Source: Gymnogyps californianus
Lineage: Eukaryota; Chordata; Aves; Accipitriformes; Cathartidae
Length of the DNA stretch: 64,000 nt
Direction: 5' to 3'
Assembly (NCBI RefSeq): GCF_018139145.2
Contig: NC_059475.1
Coordinates: forward strand, 14,907,437-14,971,436
Positions 59,601 through 64,000 of this stretch are shown here, one piece after another; position 1 is the stretch's first letter, and every line of letters begins with the position of its first letter. Position numbers and translations under genes: made by a program. The notes beneath the pieces were generated by a model that saw nothing but the letters and a program-made list of their open reading frames with translations, had not been told where the DNA came from and searched no databases.

Positions 59601-62600
59601 ATAAATTGTGACTGGAGGGTCTGGGTTTGTTTCAAAAAGAGAACACCCACAAGCAGCAAATTATTTAAAAAGCCACTGGTTCTAGTGTTTTGAGATAGAG
59701 AGCACACAACTCAGAATTTCAAAGTAGTGTTAATTAAGATCAGTTTATTAAAATGTCAATCTTTTTAACCAAAAAATTCTCTACCATGAATACTAGCTGC
59801 AGGTTCCTTTATGTTCAACTTTTCATGAAGAAAATTATTTTCCCTTATACCATATATTCAGCTTTATCCCTTTTCCTACCCTTCCATTTTTCCCCCACTT
59901 CTGTTCTGTCAGGATTTACGTGTAAAATAAGTGATCTTTGTATGTCTGTTAGATTACTGCTTCCCCTCCTCCCCCCGCACTATCAGAAAGGTCTCTGAAT
60001 TACGTTAAAACATCTGTTTGGCATTGGAGAAAAATTTAAAATTTCCTGAATTTTCTTTCTTCCTTTTCAGCTCAGTCCAATGCCCACCAGAGTCAATTAA
60101 AAGAATATTTTTTACTTCAGAACAATGTGGATCAGGCCTGTATTTGAAATTAATTTCATAGCTTTATTATCATGAGTGCTTCCATTCCAAGACTACTTTC
60201 TCAGAAAGTGCAAGGAAAAGGGGTGGACAGAAATGAACCTGGCAAAAGTATGTCCTTATCACTCTCAAAACAGTTATTTTTGCAAAAATATTTAGCAGAA
60301 CAGTCCAATATTAAAAACAAAAATCTGCCAAGGAAAAAAGAATGGACATGATACAGCTGGAGACAACCCTCTGTATTCCTCTCAGGAACTTGGGGCCAAA
60401 GACAAGGGGCGGAGGCGGGGAATGTTGGAGAAACAACTTCAACAACTTTGATCAAGTTCTTCGAAGTCCTCATACCAAATAAGGGGTTTTATTTGTTTTG
60501 CTATATATTGTCATTCCTTGTCTGAAAACATAGTGGCTGCGAAAAGTGTTAATGAGTCATACAATTAACTCTTTAAGGTACATGTTGTGGCTGATCTGCT
60601 CACACCAGCTGTGGAGCCAAGCAGAGTGATTCTGCCCTGGTCTATGATAAGGTCTCTTCTGATTATGCTAGAACAGTAAGAGGAACTGAATTTCTTCCCA
60701 GGTAAGCACCCTGTAACTGTACACAGCACTCGTATGTGACTGCAATCATACTCATCTTAGGTACACCTATAACAAATTTAGTTCAAATTTTAGCAAAAGG
60801 AACCCGTTGAAGCCAAGAGCAAGATATTGGCTTCTCTTGAGGCAAGCACAAAAATGGTTAGGCATTCACAAAACCACAAACAACATGTAATGAAGAAGCT
60901 TGTAAGCACCTGAAACCACATCTTAGGTGTCGCTGTTACAGTGGTAAGTTCACAGACAACTGAGATTCTTCTGGCTCTTTTGCAGAGTAATCACATGTAT
61001 TATTAAAAAAACGCGTGGCTTTTGTTTTGCTTTTTTTGTTTGTTTTTTATTTAAAGTTTTCATCAGGATCTTCCCCATGTGTCCAAAATAAATTGTCTAT
61101 TACAGAGCAAAAGCAAAGAGGATATCAATATAAAAATACAAAAAACCATATAACAAATCACAGAGCATGTGCACACGCTACCTGGGCAGGAAGGGCAAAC
61201 AGGGCAGTCCTATCCTAGACCAAACTGACCCTGGAAACCAAACTGCCTCTTTTCCCAGCATTTGGAGGCAGGGGGGATTCTACCCTAAATTTCAGACTGA
61301 TTTTAGATGTTCATTCAACTGTATTCCTTAAAATTATCTTCAATTACTTATGCCTTGAACTGGAAAAACTACCTGGATTTTTAATTGCAAATTAAAAATT
61401 ATTTCCTCACTTTTCCTTGAAGTGGTGGACTTCTGTTTTTAATATTTGTGATGAACATTAGGGTTTCTTTCCTTTCTCAACCTTTACAAGGAAATCCTTA
61501 TTTTTTATTTCAAATGAAGCTGTGTTGCTGAAGTAGTTACTGCAAATCAGAGGCAACAAGCAGTGTTTCTAACTGTTTACAGATTCAGGGCTGAACCAAC
61601 TCCAGAAATCCAAGTAGAAGACCAATAGTGGAGATTATCTGTGGCACACCACAGCAGAAGAAATCCCTAATTCACTGTCACTGTGAACAAGAGTATTACA
61701 CCTTCTGTCTTAACTTGCCTATAAATTGTTGGGAAAATGTGTGCTAGGATATGCCACCATAAAGAAAATCATGCCAGGAGGAAGGCATTTCCTAAGACCT
61801 CACTAAGCTGAGACAGAAGGACAACAGCCTTTCTCCCCGTTAAGACTCAGGATATTATCATGCATGTTTGAGAAATACACTCAGCATAAACAGAGAAAAC
61901 ATCATCCCCTTATTCATTTTTGTCTTTTCTTCCTTGATTCTTTGCCTCAAGAAAATGATGAAAGAACAGGATCCCACTGCTTCGCTACATGTTTAGTTTT
62001 CCCCCCCATCAGCTCTTCTTTCCACTTGTTCCTGTTATTAGCACAAACCCTGAATCTGTCTTACAGTTCACCTGTGGGGACCCATACAAATTCACTAGAA
62101 CTACAGGCTAACACTTGTCAACTCCTCTTCCTATTATAAAATAGTACGAAGGCCTCGACATGATATCCTGTACTGGCGATGGGAATCTTGCTGTTGATTT
62201 TAGCAGAACCCCCATTTTCATGAATCAAAGATATGCTACACCTTATCAAATTATGTCCTGCAATACAAAGAGGCTTTCCTTTTTTCATCATCTGCAAATA
62301 CAGTTTTCAGATGAAATACTGTGAAAAGAAAATACAATAGACCTGTAACCCTCTACAGCACTAACCACCAACTTCTGTACCCCAGAAAAAAATACTATTA
62401 ATCAACATGGTGAGCCATAGCACTCCTTTCAGCTTTTTCGTCCAAAGGAATAGAAAAATTTCATGAAATCATGAACATACCTGTCCTGTCAGCCAGTAGA
62501 ATAGTGTCTGATTCCATGCACTGTTAACTTGATTGAGCTCTGATGTACAATTTCATACAGCAAACATCTCCCCAGTAAACTCCTCATATGTCAAGCCTTA

Positions 62601-62907
62601 AAGTAGAATATTAATATAACTTTTCGAGGAGGTTATGAAGTGCTACTTCTGGACGAATGAAGAAACCCTTTTAAGGAGTAAGGGAACAGTCACACTCAGT
62701 GCTAACATATTCGCTCAGATTGCAAAGTTGTTTGCCAGTATGGCTACAATTATTGCTTTCAACAAAGCCACTTTGAGTTATTTAAGTAGAAAGTAATCCT
62801 CAAAAATGTTCTATTTTATTTTTATTTAAAAATTTTCATTGTAAAAGGTTATTTTCATGAACAAGTACAAAAAAAGTGACCTGTCAATTGCTCATGAATA
62901 TTTTCTA

Positions 62908-63015
62908 TATATACACAATGTTTAATATATATTATTATATAAAATATAATATATATTATATAATTTATTGTTGTATACTGTATTAAACTTATATTATGCA
63001 TATGTATATAATATT
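62908..63015. repeat. AT-rich imperfect palindromic repeat
   Basis: Alternating TA, ATATAT and TTATATAA words with local self-complementarity form a degenerate AT microsatellite. Confidence 0.8.
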
Positions 63016-63727
63016 TATGTTATCTGTTAAACATTGGGTATGTATACCTACAGATATAATATCATGAATCAAAGCAGATTAGAGATGCTCACGTTAAGTT
63101 CAGTCAGGACCTTAACACAGCCTACTTTCCTCTAGAGGCAGATGATCACTTTAGTTAAAAGGTGTAACTGATGTCTTCATATCGTGTTCAATTACCAAAA
63201 CCCAACCCCATTGGCCTTAACTAATCTTTACTTCATGTAAATTTATGTAAAATGGCTATTGCTGCACTTATGTTCCATACAGATTAAAATCTGTTTCTTT
63301 TGTATTTGAACCAGTGATATTCAGGTGCAATAACTGTTTCCACCCAAATTTCTACTTTTAAGTCATTGATAAGCATCACAGCATAAGTTCCTACTCTGCT
63401 TCCCATGGAAGGACAAGGACTCCAGTAACCACTGGTTGATTCAAGGGAACTGATGTATGTCAGAAGGCACTGAGGAAACAGCCTTGGATCCATCACTGCA
63501 AGGAAGTACAGTTCTCAGTGTTATCCTCTCATTTAAGGAACATGCTATTCCAGATCATAAGTTGTTTAACTAGCTCATCTTCTGACAGGCTTTTAGCTTG
63601 TAGAGGGAAGAATTCCTTTTCTGCTGATTTCCACCAGGTTTCCCTATACAGACCCTGTTTGCTTGGGCATAGACAGAACTCAGTGTAATGTAAATAAATT
63701 TTCAAAGTCTGGTGATTTAGCTTCCTC

Positions 63728-63771
63728 TCACTGAAGTCAATGGGATTCTTGCCCAGGAGAAGTTCAGGCCT
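63728..63771. repeat. diverged dispersed-repeat motif
   Basis: 'cactgaagtcaatgggattcttg' followed by 'agaagttcaggcct' is the best-kept copy in the window of the 'gaagtcaatggga...ggatcaggcc' motif. Confidence 0.5.
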
Positions 63772-63812
63772 TTCACTTTAGGACTAAACATTTCCTGCCT
63801 CCACTCCAAGGC

Positions 63813-63844
63813 TTTTTTTTTTCTTTTTTTTTTTTTTTTTTTTT
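63813..63844. repeat. T-rich tract (T10-C-T21)
   Basis: A nearly pure T run of 32 bases with a single C. Confidence 0.9.
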
Positions 63845-64000
63845 GAGTAGAAGAAAGCAACTAAGCCTGGCAAAATGCCTTATCAATTTACACTCCAAAA
63901 TACAACAAAACACATTAGCTGAAATAACAAGCCACCATTTGCCAAATATGAACTATCTGTAAGCACATTCCCTAAAGCTGTTTATTGAGACAAAAAAACC

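Larger units (their letters stand above)
58986..64000. other. AT-rich non-coding DNA to the window end
   Basis: No gene is supported. It holds a candidate conserved block at 59280-59600, an AT-rich palindromic zone at 62908-63015, a dispersed-motif fragment at 63728-63771 and a long T tract at 63813-63844. Frames of 60-91 codons lack recognisable domains. Confidence 0.5.

Noticed and set aside
1..64000. CRISPR arrays, operons, phage or tRNA/rRNA genes
   Set aside because: No regularly spaced repeats, no dense coding and no cloverleaf or rRNA words were seen. The sequence is vertebrate in character.

Overview
The window looks like nuclear, non-coding DNA from a bird. The two solo LTRs belong to endogenous-retrovirus LTR types that I recognise from neoavian genomes. 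The LINE content is CR1 of several ages, mostly 5'-truncated, and there are old MIR-type SINEs. There are no bacterial features: no dense ORFs, ribosome-binding sites, operons or CRISPR. The host call rests on remembered repeat types and not on a search.

I find no protein-coding gene that I can defend. Open reading frames are short (longest about 156 codons), lie on both strands and mostly lack homology. The longer ones fall inside repeats: inside an LTR (31154-31793), inside CR1 reverse-transcriptase remnants (7549-7959, 40012-40293, 41187-41378), or inside MIR elements. The window is best read as a gene desert or part of a very large intron.

Layout. 1-4.7 kb is AT-rich unique DNA. 4.74-5.32 kb is a solo LTR on the minus strand with a perfect 5-bp target-site duplication (TSD). 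5.9 kb has an AATAAA signal followed by an A19 tract. 7.5-8.2 kb is an old CR1 on the plus strand. 8.2-15 kb is unique DNA with GC-richer and TAATTA-rich patches that could be conserved non-coding elements. 15.06-16.1 kb holds MIR remnants. 16-29.8 kb is mostly unique, with small CR1 tails. 29.8-30.0 kb is a minus-strand CR1. 30.84-31.98 kb is a second, 1.13-kb solo LTR, also minus strand, with a perfect 5-bp TSD and internal GC-rich repeats. 34.3 kb has a purine tract with a 7-mer tandem repeat. 39.96-41.57 kb holds two CR1 copies of different age in tandem. 54.1-56.2 kb has two MIR elements and a 20-unit AC microsatellite. 58.75-58.99 kb is a plus-strand MIR with its tail. The right end is AT-rich unique DNA with a possible conserved block near 59.3-59.6 kb.

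I did not find a previously undescribed biological system. The best-supported signals are the two intact solo LTRs with TSDs, the layered CR1s, the MIR family, two perfect hairpins (6264-6299 and 18601-18629), and a weakly supported retrocopy-like signature at 5.45-5.95 kb.
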